Positions 45,176 through 58,505 of a DNA stretch of 64,000 nt are shown piece by piece; the stretch's first letter is position 1; every line of letters starts with the position of its first letter. The position numbers and the translations under genes are program-made. Source of the stretch: Amaranthus tricolor (taxonomy: Eukaryota > Streptophyta > Magnoliopsida > Caryophyllales > Amaranthaceae); contig NC_080060.1 of assembly GCF_026212465.1 (NCBI RefSeq), positions 14,112,513-14,176,512 on the forward strand, in the 5' to 3' direction. The notes below the pieces were generated by a model. It had not been told where the DNA came from, made no database searches, and saw nothing but the letters and a program-made list of their open reading frames with translations.

Positions 45176-47889
45176 GACACTTTTTTCAACTCTAACCATT
45201 TCAATGCAATAATATATACCAAATAGTGTTGTGTACAAAGTTACAATGAAAATAAACCAAGGTTAAACTATTTTATGAGAAAAAGTGTCAAAAATGCATA
45301 AAAAACCTTAAAAATGCAATTTTACACGTAATTTCAAGCATATGACTAATGTTTTCAATCCTAACCACTTCAACACAACTATATATTCCAAATAGTTTTG
45401 TGTGCCTAGTTTCATGCCAAACAAACCAAGTTTGAACTACTTTTTGCGACAATGTGCCAAAAAAGCAGAAGAAATCTTAAAAAAAGAACTTCGCACGTAA
45501 TATCAAGCATATGACAATTCTTTTCAATTCTAACCATTTCCACGCAATAATATATATACCAAATAGTGTTTTGTGCGAAGTTTCATGCCAAAAAAACCAA
45601 GTTTCAACTACTTTTTGCGAAAAAAGTGCAAAAAAGTTTTGAAAACCTTAAAAATGGAACTTAGAACGTAATTTCAAGCATATGACTATTGCTTTTAACC
45701 CTAACCATTTCAACACAATAATATATACCAAATAGTGTTGTGTGCCAAGTTTCATTATAACAAACCAATCAAGTTTGAACTACTTTTATACGAGAAAGTG
45801 CAAAAAAAGCATTTAAAAAAAACCTTAAAAACGGAACTTAGCACGTAATTTAAAGTATATGACTCTTTTTTTTCAAATTTAACCATTTCAACACAAAAAT
45901 ATATACCAAATTGTTTTGTGCGCAAGTTTAATGCCAAATAATTTAAGTTGGAGCTACTTTATACGAGAAAGATCCAAAAAAGCGTAATAATCCTTAAAAA
46001 TGGAACTTAGCACATAATTTCAAGCTTATGACTATTGTTTTCTATTCTAACCATTTCAACACTATAATATATACAATATAGTTTTGTTGCCAAGTTTCAT
46101 GCGAAACGAACCAAGTTTGATCTATTTTATCAGAGAAAATGCGAAAAAAGCTTAAAAAACGATAAAAGCGGAACTTAACACGTAATTTCAATATTATGTC
46201 TATTGTTTTAAACTCTAAACATTTAAGCACAATGATATATACCAAATATTGTTGTGTGCCAAGTTTCATGCCAAACAAACCAAATCGAAATTACTTTATG
46301 CGAGAAAGTGCCAAAAAATATTTAAAAACCTTAAAAACGGAGCTTAGCACGTTGTTTTAATTTTATGAATATTTTCATAATTCTAACCATTTTAACACAA
46401 TAATATATACCAAATAGTGTTGTGTACCAAATTTCATGCGTAACAAACCAAGTTTGAACCACTTTAAGCGAGAAAGTGCCAAAAATGTTTTAAAATCCTT
46501 AAAAACGAAACTTAGATCAAAATGTTAAGCATATGATTATATATTTTCAATTATAACCATTTCTACACAATAATATATATACCCAATAGTCTTGTGTGTC
46601 AAATTTTATGAAAAACAAACCAAGTTTGAAGTACTTTAAACGAAAAAGTGCCAAAAAAGCTTTAAAAGTAAAAAAAACAACTTTGTGTGTAATTTCAAAG
46701 AAATGACTATTTTTTCAACTTTAACTATTTGAACACAATAATATATACCAAATAGTGTTGTTTGCCAAGTTTCATTCCAAACAAACCAAATCGTAATTAC
46801 TCTACACGAGAAAGTGCCAAAAAATCTTTAAAAATCTTAAGAACGGAGCTTAGCACGTACTTTCAACTATATGTACAATTTTTCTAAATTCTAACCATTT
46901 TAACACAATAATATATACCAATTAGTGTTGTCTGCAGAGTTTCATGCGAAACAAACCAAGTTTGAACCATTTTAAGCGAGAAAGTGCCAAAAACGTTTTA
47001 AAATCCTAAAAAACAAAACTTAGCCCATTATTCAAGCATATGATTATTTATTTTCAATTCTAACCATTTCTACACAATAACATATACCAAATAGTATTGT
47101 GTGTCAAGTTTTATGAAAAACAAACCAAGTTTGAACTACTTTAAACGAAAAAGTGCCAAAAAAGCTTAAAAAGTTAAAAAAACACAACTTTGCGTGTAAT
47201 TTTAAAGATATGATTATTGTTTCAACTCTAACTATTTGAACACTATAATATATTCTAAATAGTGTTGTGTGCCGACTTTCATGCCAAACGAACTAATTTT
47301 GAACTATTTTATGCGAGAAAGTGGAAAAAAAATCTTGAAAATCATTAAAAACGAAACTTATCGTGTAATTTCAAAGATATGACTATTTTTTCAATTCTAA
47401 CTAATTCAACACTATAATATACACCAAATACTGTTGCGTTTCATGTTTCATAAAAAACTAACCAAGTTTGAAATTTTTTAAGCGAAAAAGTGGCAAAAAA
47501 GCTTTAAAAGGCAAAAAAAAAATAGAACTTTGCGCGTGATTTCAAAGATATGACTATTCTTTCAACTCTAACCATTTCAACACAATAATGTATACCAAAT
47601 AGTATTGTGTTCCATGTTTAATGCCAAACAAACCATGCTGGAACTTTTTTAAGCGAGAAAGTGCCAAAAACGTTTTAAAAACCTTAGAAACGGAACATAG
47701 CACGTAATTTCAAGCATATGACTATTGGTTTCAATTATAACAATTTCAACACAATAATGTATACCAAATAGTGTTGTGTGTCAACATTTATGCCAAACAA
47801 ACCAAATTAGAACAACTTTAAGCGAGAAAGTGCAAAAAAACTTTAAAAAGGCCAAAAAATGCAACTTTGCGTGTAATTTTCAAAAATAT
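45176..47889. repeat. Higher-order repeat copy 4, 2714 bp, 16 monomers
   Basis: It has the same length as copy 2 and the same monomer order, including M5 at about 45900 and Mx/My at about 46700-46880. Confidence 0.87.
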
Positions 47890-50576
47890 GACTCTTTTTT
47901 CAACTCTAACCATTTCAATACAATAATATATAACAAATAGTGTTGTGTACAAAGTTACAATGAAAATAAACCAAGTTTAAACTATTTTTTGAGAAAAAGT
48001 GTCAAAAATGTTTAAAAAACCTTAAAAACGCAACTTTACACAAAATTTTAAGCATATGACTAATTTTTTCAATCCTAACCATTTCAACACAACTAAATAT
48101 TCCAAAATAGTTTTGTGTGCCTAGTTTCATGCCAAACAAACCAAGTTTTAACTACTTTTTGCGACAATGTGGCAAAAAAGCATAAAAAATCTTAAAAAAG
48201 GAACTTCGCACATAATATCAAGCATATGAGAATTGTTTTCAATTCTAACCATTTCCATGCAATAATATATATGTACCAAATAGTGTTGTGTGTCAAGTTT
48301 CATGCCAAACAAACCAAGTTTCAAATACTTTATGAGAAAAAGTGCAAACAAGTTTTAAAAACCTTAAAAACGGAACTTAGAAAGTAATTTCAAGCATATG
48401 ACTATTGCTTTTAACCCTGACCATTTCAACACAATAATATATACCAAATAATATTGTGTGCCAAGTTTCATTATAACAAACCAAGTTTGAACTACTTTTA
48501 TACGAGAAAGTGAAAAAAAGCATATAAAAAAAACTTTAAAAACGGAACTTAGCACGTAATTTAAAGCATATGAATTTTTTTTTTCAATTTTAACCATTTC
48601 AACACAAAAATATATACCAAATAATTTTTTGCGCAAGTTTCATACCAAATAAATTATGTTGGAGCTACTGTATGCGAGAAAGATCCAGAAAAGCGTAATA
48701 ATCTTTAAAAATGGAACTTAGCACATAAATTCAAGCATATGACTATTGTTTTCTATTCTAACCATTTCAACACTATAATATACAATATAGTTTTGTTGCC
48801 AAGTTTCATGCGAAACGAACCAAGTTTTAACTATTTTATCAGAGAAATTGCGAAGAAAGCTTAAAAAACGTTAAAAGCGGAACTTAACACGTAATTTCAA
48901 TAATATGTCTATTGTTTTAAACTCTAAATATTTAAGCACAATGATACATACCAAATATTTTTTTGTGCCAAGTTTCATGCCAAACAAACCAAATCGAAAT
49001 TACTTTATGCGAGAAAGTGCCAAAAAATATTTAAAAACCTTAAAAACGGAGCCTAGCACGTAATTTTAAGTTTATGAATATTTTCTCAATTCTAATAATT
49101 TTAACACAATAATATATACCAAATAGTGTTGTGTACCAAATTTTATGCGAAACAAAACAAGTTTGAACCACTTTAAGCGAGAAAGTGCCAAAAATGTTTT
49201 AAAATCCTTAAAAACGAATCTTAGCACATAATTTTAAGCATATGCTTATATATTTTCAATTCTAACCATTTCTACACAATAATATACACCAAATATTCTT
49301 GTGTGTCAAATTTTATGAAAAACAAACCAAGTTTGAAGTACTTTAAACGAAAAAGTGCCAAAAAAGCTTAAAAAGTTAAAAAAAACACAACTTTGCGTGT
49401 AGTTTCAAAGATATGACTATTTTTTCATTTCTAACTATTTGAACACAATAATATATACCAAATAGTGTCGTGTGCCAAGTTTCATTCCAAACAAACCAAA
49501 TCGTAATTACTTTATGCGAGAAAGTGCCAAAAAATCTTTTAAAACCTTAAAACGGAGCTTAGCACGTAGTTTGAAGTATATGAATAATTTTCTCAATTAT
49601 AACCATTTTAACACAATAATATATACCAATTAGTGTTGTCTGCCAAGTTTCATGCAAAACAAACCAAGTTTGAACCACTTTAAGCGAGAAAAGTGCCAAA
49701 AACGTTTTAAAATCCTTAAAAACGAAACTTAGCACATAATTTCAAGCATATGATTATTTATTTTCAATTTTAACCATTTCTACACAATAACATATACATA
49801 ATAGTACGATATTTCAAGTTTTATGAAAAACAAACCAATTTTGAAATACTTTAAACAGAAAAAGTGCAAAAAAGCTTAAAAAGTTAAAAAAACACAACTT
49901 TGCGTGTAATTTCAAAGATATGATTATTGTTTCAACTCTAACTATTTGAACACAATAATATATACCAAATAGTGTTGTGTGCCATCTTTCATGCCAAACA
50001 AACCAATTTTGAACTATTTTATGCGAGAAAGTGGCAAAAAATCTTGAAAATCATTATAAACGGAACTTATCGTGTAATTTCAAAGATATGACTATTTTTT
50101 CAATTCTAACTATTTCAACTCTATAACATACACCAAATACTGTTGTATTTCATGTTTCATACAACACAAACCAAGTATGAAATTTTTTAAGCGAAAAAGT
50201 GTCAAAAAAGCTTAAAATGGCAAAAAAATACAAGATATGACTATTCTTTCAACTCTAGCCAATTCAACACAATAATGTATAAGAAATAGTATTGTGTTCC
50301 ATGTTTAATGCCAAACAAACCATGTTGGAACTATTTTAAGCGAGAAAGTGCCAAAAACGTTTTAAAAACCTTAAAACCGGAACTTAACACGTAATTTCAA
50401 GCATATGACTATAGGTTTCAATTATAACAATTTCAACACAATAATGTATACCAAATAGTGTTGTGTGTCAACATTCATGCCAAACAAACCAAATTTGAAC
50501 TACTTTACGCGAGAAAGTGCAAAAAAATTTAAAAAAGGCCAAAAAATGCAACTTTGCGTGTAATTTTCAAAAATAT
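47890..50576. repeat. Higher-order repeat copy 5, 2687 bp, 16 monomers
   Basis: It has the same order as copies 2 and 4 and is 27 bp shorter. M13 (about 50235) lacks the CGTGATTTCAAAG stretch found in the other copies, which accounts for much of the difference. Confidence 0.85.
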
Positions 50577-53500
50577 GACTCTTTTTTCAACTCTAACCAT
50601 TTCAATACAATAATATATATACCAAATAGTGTTGTGTATAATGTTACAATGAAAATAAACCAACTTTAAACTATTTTTTGAGAAAAAGTGTCAAAAATGC
50701 ATAAAAAACCTTAAAAACGCAACTTTACAATTTCAAGCATATGACTATTGTTTTCAATCCTAACCATTTCAACACAACTAAATATTCCGAATAGTTTTGT
50801 GTGCCTAGTTTCATGCTAAATAAACCAAGTTTGAACTACTTTTTGCGACAATGTGCGAAAAAAGCATAAAAATTCTTAAAAAAGGAACTTCGCACGTAAT
50901 ATCAAGCATATGACAATTGTTTTCATTTCTAACCATTTCCACACAATAATACATATACCGAATAGTGTTATGTGCCAAGTTGCATGCCAAACAAACCAAG
51001 TTTCAAAGACTTTATGCGAAAAAGTGCAAAAAACTTTTAAAAACCTTAAAAACGGAACTTAGAACGTAATTTCAAACATATGACTATTGCTTTTAACCCT
51101 AACCATTTCAACACAATAATATATACCAAATAGTATTGTGTGCCAAGTTACATTACAACAAACCAAGTTTGAACTACTTTTATACGAGAAAGTGCAAAAA
51201 TAGCATAAAAAAAAACCTTAAAAACGGAACATAGCACGTAATTTAAAGCATATGACTATTTTTTTTGAATTTTAACCATTTCAACACAAAAATATATACC
51301 AAATAATTTTGTGCGAAAGTTTCATGCCAAATAAATTAAGTAGGATCTACTTTGTGCGAGAAAGATACAAAAAAGCGTAATAATCCTTTAAAATGGAACT
51401 TAGCACATAATTTCAAGCATATAACTACTGTTTTCTATTCTAACCATTTCAACACTATAATATATACAATATAGTTTTGTTGCCAAGTTTCATGCGAAAC
51501 GAACCAAGTTTGAACTATTTTATTAGAGAAAATGCCAAAAAGCTTAAAAACGTTAAAAGCGGAACTTAACACGTAATTTCAATAATATGTCCATGTCCAT
51601 TGTTTTAAACTCTAAACGTTTAAGCACAATGATAAATACCAAATATTGTTGTGTGCCAAGTTTCATGCCAAACAAACCAAAAAATGTTTTAAAAAACCTT
51701 AAAAACGGAGCTTAGCACGTACTTTTTAGTTTATGAATATTTTCTCAATTCTAACCATTATAACACAATAATATATACCAAATAGTGTTGTGTACCAAAA
51801 TTCATGTGAAACAAACCAAGTTTGAACCACTTTAAGCGAGAAAGTGCCAAAAATGTTTTAAAATCCTTAAAAACGAAACTTAGCGCTTAATTTTATACAT
51901 ATGATTATATATTTTCAATTCTAACCATTTCTACACAATAATATATACCAAATAGTCTTGTGTGTCAAAATTTATGAACAATAAACCAAGTTTGAACTAC
52001 TTTAAACGAAAAAGTGCCAAAAAAGCTTAAAAAGTTAAAAAAACACAACTTTGTGTGTAATTTCAAAGATATGACTATTTTTTCAACTCTAACCATTTGA
52101 ACACAATAATATATACCAAATAGTGTTGTCTGCCAAGTTCCATGCCAAACAAACCAAGTTTGAACCACTTTGAGCGAGAAAGTACCAAAAACGTTTTAAA
52201 ATCCTTAAAAACAAAACTTAGCACATAATTTCAAGCATATGATTCTTTATTTTTAATTCTAACCATTTCTAAACAATAATATATACCAAATAATATTGTA
52301 TGTCAAGTTTTATGAAAAACAAACCTAGTTTGAACTACTTTAAACGAAAAAGTGCCAAAAAAAGCTTTAAAAGTTAAAAAAAACACAAATTTGCATGTAA
52401 TTTCAAAGATATGATTATTGTTTCAACTCTAACTATTTGAACACAATAATATATACCAAATAATGTTGTGTTTCATGTTTCATACAAAACAAACCAAGTT
52501 TGAAATTCTTTAAGCGAAAAAGTGTCAAAAAACCTTAAAAAGGCAAAAAAAAAAATACAACTTTGTGCGTGATTTCAAAGATATGACTAGTCTTTCAACT
52601 CTAACCAATTCAACACAATAATGTATACCAAATAGTTTTTTTTTCCATGTTTAATGCCAAACAAACCATGCTGGAATAATTTTAAGTGAGAAAGTACGAA
52701 AAACATTTTAAAAACCTTAGAAACGGAACTTAGCACGTAATTTCAAGTATATGACTATTGTAATGAATTTTAACCATTTCAAATCAAAAATATATACCAA
52801 ATAGTTTTGTGCGCAAGTTTCATGCCTAATAAATTAAGTAGGAGCTACTTTATGCGAGAAAGATCCAAAAAAGCGTAATAATCCTTAAAAATGGAACTTA
52901 GCACATAATTTTAAGCATATGACAATTTTTTTCTATTCTAACCATTTAAACACTATAATATATATAAAATAGTGTTGTTTCCAAGTTTCATGCGAAACAA
53001 ACCAAGTTTGAACTATTTTATCTGAAAAAATACCAAAAAAGCTTAAAAAACGTTAAAAGCGGAACTTAACATGTAATTTCAACAATATGTCTATGGTTTT
53101 AAACTCTAAACATTTAAGCACAATAATATATACCAAATATTGTTGTGTGCCAAGTTTCATGCCAAACAAACTAAATCGGAATTACTTTATGCGATAAAGT
53201 GCCAAAAAATATTTAAAAACTTTAAAAACGCAGCTTAGCACGTACTTTTAAGTATATGAATATTTTCTCTATTCTAACCATTTTAACACAATAATATATA
53301 CCAAATAGTGTTGTGTGCCGAATTTCATGGGAAATAAACCAAGTTTGAACCACTTTAAGCGAGAAAGTGCCAAAAATGTTTTAAAATCCATAAAAACGAA
53401 ACTTAGCAGATAATTTTAAGCATATGATTATATATTTTCAATGCTAACCATTTCTACACAATAAAACATACCAAATAGTCTTGTGTGTAAAATATTATGG

Positions 53501-54880
53501 AAAAAAACCATGTTTGAACAACTTTAAACGAAAAAGTGCCAAAAAAGCTTAAAAAGTTAAAAAAAAACACAACTTTGCGTCTAATTTCAAAGATATGACT
53601 ATTGTTTCAAATCTAACCATTTGGACAGCATAATATATACCAATTAGTGTTGTGTAACATGTTTCATGCCAAACAAACCATTTTGAACTTTTTTATGCGA
53701 GAAAGTGCGTAAAAATCTTGAAAATCATTAAAAACGGAACTTATCGTGTAATTTCAAAGATGTGACTATTTTTTCAATTCTAACCATTTCAACACTATAA
53801 TATTCACCAAATAGTGTTGTGTTTCATGTTTCATGCCAAACAATCCAGTTTTGAAATATTTTAAGCGAAAAAGTGTCAAAAAAGCTTAAAAAGGAAAAAA
53901 AAAAATGCAACTTTGCGCGTGATTTCAAAGATATGACTATTCTTTTAACTCTAACCATTTCAACATACTAATATATACCAAATAATGTTATGTTCCATGT
54001 TTGATGCCAAACAAACCATGTTGGAACTATTTTAAGCGAGAAATTGCCAAAGACGTTTTAAAAACCTTAAAAACGAAATTTAGCACGTAATTTCAAGCAT
54101 ATGACTACTGTTTTCAATTATAACAATTTTAACACACTAATATATACCAAATAGTGTTGTGCGTCAAAATTTATGCCAAACAAACCAAATTTGAACTACC
54201 TCAAGTGAGAAATGCTAAAAAACTTTAAAAAGTCCAAAAAATGCAATTTTGCGCGTAATTTCAAAAATATGATTTTTTTTCAACTCCAACCATTTCAATA
54301 CAATAATATATACCAAATAGTTTTGTGAGCAAAGTTACAATGTAAATAAACCAAGTTTTAACTATTTTATGCGAGAAAGTATCAAAAATGCTTAAAAAAC
54401 TTTAAAAACGCAACTTTACACGTAATTTCAAACATATGACTAATGTTTTTAATCCTAACCATTTCAACACAATTATATATAACAAATAGCTTTTTGGGCC
54501 TAGTTTCATGCCAAACAAACCAAGTTTGAAGTACTTTTTGCGACAAAGTGCCAAAAAAGATTTAAAAACCTTAAAAACGGAACTGCGCTCGTAATATCAA
54601 GCATATGACAATTGTTTTCAATTCTAACCATTTACACACAATAATTTATATACAAAATAGTGTTGTGTGTCAAGTTTCATGCCAAACAAACAAAGTTTCA
54701 ACTTCTTTATGAGAAAAAGTGTCAAAAAAGTTTTAAAAACTTTTAAAATGGAACTTATAACGTAATTTCAAGCATATGACTATTGTTTTCAACCCTAACA
54801 ATTTTAACACAATAAAATATACCAAATAGTTTTATGTGCTAAGTTTCATGCCAAACAAACCCAGTTTGAACTATTTTAAG
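50577..54880. repeat. Higher-order repeat copy 6 and a rearranged copy 7
   Basis: M1-M9, Mx and M10-M13 are seen in order with small deletions near 51680, 52150 and 52465. At about 52745-52790 an M14-like start switches into the M5 type (TTTTGTGCGCAAGTTTCATG), and a second, more divergent series follows (M6-M9, Mx, M12-M14, M1-M4) to about 54880. Confidence 0.75.
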
Positions 54881-56028
54881 CGAGAAGGTGCCAAGAAAGC
54901 TTAAAAAGGCAAAAAACGCAACTTTGCGCGTAATTTCAAAGACATGACTATTTTTTCATCTCTAACCATTTCAATACAATAATATATATCAAATAGTGTT
55001 GTGTGCTAAGTTTCATGCCAAACAAACCAAGTTCGAACTACTTTAAGCAAAAAAGTGCCAAAAAGCGTAAAAGGCAAAAACACTCAACTTTGCGCGTAAT
55101 TTCAAAGATATGATTATTTTTTTCAACACTAATATATACCAGGTAGTGTTGTTTACCAAGTTTCATTTCAAATAAACCAAGTATAAACTATTTTATGCGA
55201 GAAGTGCCAAAAAATATTGAAAAACCTTAAAAACGGAACTTATCTGGTAATTTCAAGCATATGACTATTGTTTTCGATCCTAACCATTTCATCTCAATAA
55301 TACATACCAAATAATGTTGTGTGCCAAGTTTCATGCCAAATAAACAAAGTTTGAACGACTTTATGTGAGATACTGCTAAAAAAGCGTAAAAATCTTAAAA
55401 ACGAAACTTAGCACGTAAGTTCAAGTATATGACTATTGTTTTCGATTCTAACCATTGCAACACAATAATATATACCAAAAAGTATTGTGTGCTAAGTTTC
55501 ATGCCAAACAAACCAAGTTTGAACTACTTTATGTGAGAAAATGCAAAAAAAGCTTAAAAAACCTTAAAAATATAACTCAATACGTAATTTTAAGCATATG
55601 ACTATTGTTTTCAATTCTAACAATTTCAACAGAATAATATAGTGTTTTGTGCCAATTTGATGTCAAACAAACTATGTTTGAACTACTTTGTACGAGAAAG
55701 TGCTAAAGAAGCTTAAAAAACCTTAAAAACGAAACTAAAGACGTAATTTCAAGCATATGATTATTGTTTCAATTCTAACCATTTCAATACAATAATATAT
55801 ACCAAATTGTGTTTTGTGCCAAGTATCATGTCAAACAAACCAAGTTTGAACTACTTTATACAAGAAAGTGCCAAAAAAAAAGCTTAAAAAACATTAAAAA
55901 CATAATTTTAAGCACATAATTTTAAGCACATGACTATTGTTTTCAATTTTAACCATTTTAACACAATAACATATACCAAATCGTGTTGTGTGCCATGTTT
56001 TATGTCAAACAAACCAAGTTTGAACTAT

Positions 56029-58505
56029 GGAGCCAGAATGAAGGTGTGTTTGGTTGCAGGTGAATTTTTCAAAGCACGCTCAATGTATGCTTTGAAGTCA
56101 TCTGGCACTTTTATGCATCTAATACTCGTAATCGTTTCAGGACAAAACCATCCAATTTTTATTGTAGGTTCGCAACAATTTATCACCTCAAAAGCCGCAC
56201 TAAACTCACGAATTAGAAATTTTTTTCAGTCATTCGGTTATTAAAACAATTAAACAATAAAGCCCAAATTGTAGACATAGATAAGAGCTACATTAAAAAT
56301 GTCTCCTCTAAAAAATTGCAAAATATCACTAGGACCGATAATTACAAAAGCGTTTTCAGCACAGCTGAATTGGTCCTTCTATAGGGGTAGCATGATTGGG
56401 TCCTCCTCAGACATGCGACATGCACATGTGTGGAGCCATTTTCAATCCGAAGAGAGTTCCTTTAGCTTCGCATTAGTCAAAATTGGATTGGTTGCCATCG
56501 ACTTTGAACTAGCCGACGTCTTTGATGAGGAATCGATCTCTCTCTTAGAGCCCTTTGGACTCTTTTGTTATTTGAATTTATACAATTTAATTAGTGTAAC
56601 CATGCAATTAAAATAATAAAAATAAATAAGATACTACTGATTATTACCTTGGTAGTGAATCGGACACAAGCATATGACCATGTGACGAAACTACCTTGGG
56701 CGTCTGATAGTTTCTCAAGGCTCCATTATGGAATTGGAACTGGGAGTGAGAAATTTTCAAACCCCTTTATAATAGTTTCTACGGGCAAACTTATGTGGCT
56801 ACCTATAACAGATATGAAATGCATTGTTTAGCCCTCTGTGGTTGGCTGTGCCACACCATATGCAACCTCAGTTAAGTCGCCACTATTGGCCACACCTAAC
56901 TGAGGCAGCAATAGAGAACAAGGAGTCGCCTCCTGAAAATAGTGTCGTTTAGTATAATTAGTATCACAATACAAAAAACACATTGCAATTTAAATTAATA
57001 GGTGTTTATATATTAAAAACTATGTACCTTTACCACAGGCTCGGGTTTTGGCTCCGGATTTTGAGCAACGGAGTTCATGGTCTCTGGTGTAGGATTTTGA
57101 GGTTCGGGAGTAGTAATGGGCCGGGCTACTGGATTTTGAGCTACAAGGGTAATGGGCTTGGGTGTTTGTTCGACCGAAACCTTAGGATCCCCATGTTGAC
57201 TTTAATCCTCGATAATGATATTTGCCAAGCCTACATTGGGTGCTCCCATTTTCTGCAAAAGTGATTGCAACTTTGTTGAGTACGTCCTTCGTAATTTCCT
57301 TTTGAGGGTCGCTACTTCTTCAGGTGGCATCGTGCTTGATTGAGTAGCGACACACTCTTTGCCGAAGGCCTTCTTTAACCCCACACGAGCCATTTGTTTT
57401 CCAACTATCCGCCCTTTATGGTCTTTCCTTAATACCATATGCAATGCATCAACATTGCCTCCACGGGTGAACTCCGCAGTTGCTTCTTTTTCCTTCTAGT
57501 CCATCTATTCAAATAAAAATTTACATAACAATTAGTTTATAGTAAATCAAAGCCAAAATACAAAACACATCAAGCATATAAATAATAATTTCAAAACTCA
57601 CCACAGCATCAGCAACCTTCTTCGTTCCCCGATCAGTAATGGTTAATGTACCACGCAGTACCAATCTTGCACCTGATCTCCAGCAGGAGTATTCACAAAT
57701 GCAGAGGTAGCCGTCGATGAGGTCTTGGACTCAAATTGGGGGTATAAACCCGTATCCACCCACTCTTTTCGGGCCTCATTGTACGTTTTAGGGCCCTAGC
57801 GATGGTAAAACTTCCTTTTGCTTACTGATTTAGAAGCTTTATCACGCTTCTCTTAATTAATCAATAGAAATCAAATGTCATATATTAGTTTAATGATTGA
57901 ATCAAAGGAAGTAAAACTAAATCAAAAGCTAATATAATGGAATACTTACAACTTCGGTGGGAGTTGTTTTTTTAGCAACAAACGCTTCCCATTTTTTCTT
58001 TGATATATGACCCCATATTTCATAGGGCATCTTTGCAGGTGCTTGGTCTCCACCTTCATTTCCCGTTTTGACCTTCTTGGTCTTACGGGCACGTTTTTTA
58101 GTGATCCAGCCAGTTATAAGGTTGGATTTGAAATCTCTGAATCTTTTAGCAACAACTGAAAGAAGAACATTAGTTGTCTCTTCATCATTTTCAATGTGAA
58201 AAAGATTCTGCAAAAAAGAAAAATTATATTTATTACTGTCAATTAAATTAATTTTAAAATGAAACTAAATGAATAAAAATAGTAAAGTTGTTTACCACAG
58301 TATCATCCAATAGAGAGTTCTTCAAACCCTCTGGAACCTCGTTCCATGCGTACAATATGGAAATCTTACGGATACATATGCCGATTTAATTTCCATATTG
58401 CCTATGCCATTTATCACACAGTTGACCCAATGCATTGTATTCCAAGTGCATACGTTCTATGACTTTGAGGCTTTTCGTAGGACCTCGTCCTTTGGTTCTA
58501 TGCCG
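56029..58505 (-). pseudogene. Intron-containing transposon gene: Transposase_24, DUF8039, Ulp1-like protease (broken)
   Basis: Read from 58505 down: KGRGPTKSLKVIERMHLEYN and LYAWNEVPEGLKNSLLDD, then MQNLFHIENDEETTN and VAKRFRDFKSNL, then WGHISKKKWEAFV, GPKTYNEARKEWVDTGLYPQ, LRKDHKGRIVGKQMARVGLK and KLQSLLQKMGAPN. These follow plant Transposase_24 (PF03004). Next come SLPVETIIKGFENFSLPVPI and LSDAQGSFVTW (DUF8039-like), and then FSCAENAFVIIGPSDILQFF, KVPDDFKAYIERAL and HTFILAP of a C48/Ulp1-type protease, cut just before its catalytic His. Five introns keep GT...AG borders (one at about 58214-58297). Stops and the truncation at both ends make it dead. Such genes accompany CACTA elements. The satellite lies on both sides. 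Confidence 0.8.

Larger units (their letters stand above)
32702..56028. repeat. AT-rich satellite array, monomer about 168-169 bp (block 1)
   Basis: About 138 tandem head-to-tail monomers fill 23.3 kb with no transposon insertion. Each has, in order, AGCATATGACTATT, TCTAACCATTTCAACACAAT, AATATATACCAAATAGTG, TTGTGTGCCAAGTTTCATGC, CAAACAAACCAAGTTTGAAC, TACTTTATGCGAGAAAGTGC and CTTAAAAACGGAACTTAGCA-type blocks. Spacing of the AATATATACC block at 33547, 33716, 33885 and 34053 gives 169, 169 and 168 bp. The length is typical of nucleosome-phased centromeric satellites of plants, but centromere location is inference. Short open frames on both strands recur with the monomer and are not genes. Monomers at the edges are more divergent than those in the centre. 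Confidence 0.97.

Noticed and set aside
33470..55000. Many short open frames in the satellite, such as 35244-35585 plus and 36268-36486 minus, some with similar proteins
   Set aside because: They recur with the monomer, differ in length by chance stops, and have no start context or conserved length. They reflect the repeat, not genes.
32702..56028. Regularly spaced repeats that could suggest CRISPR
   Set aside because: Units are about 168 bp, repeated head to tail with no unique spacers, in plant DNA.
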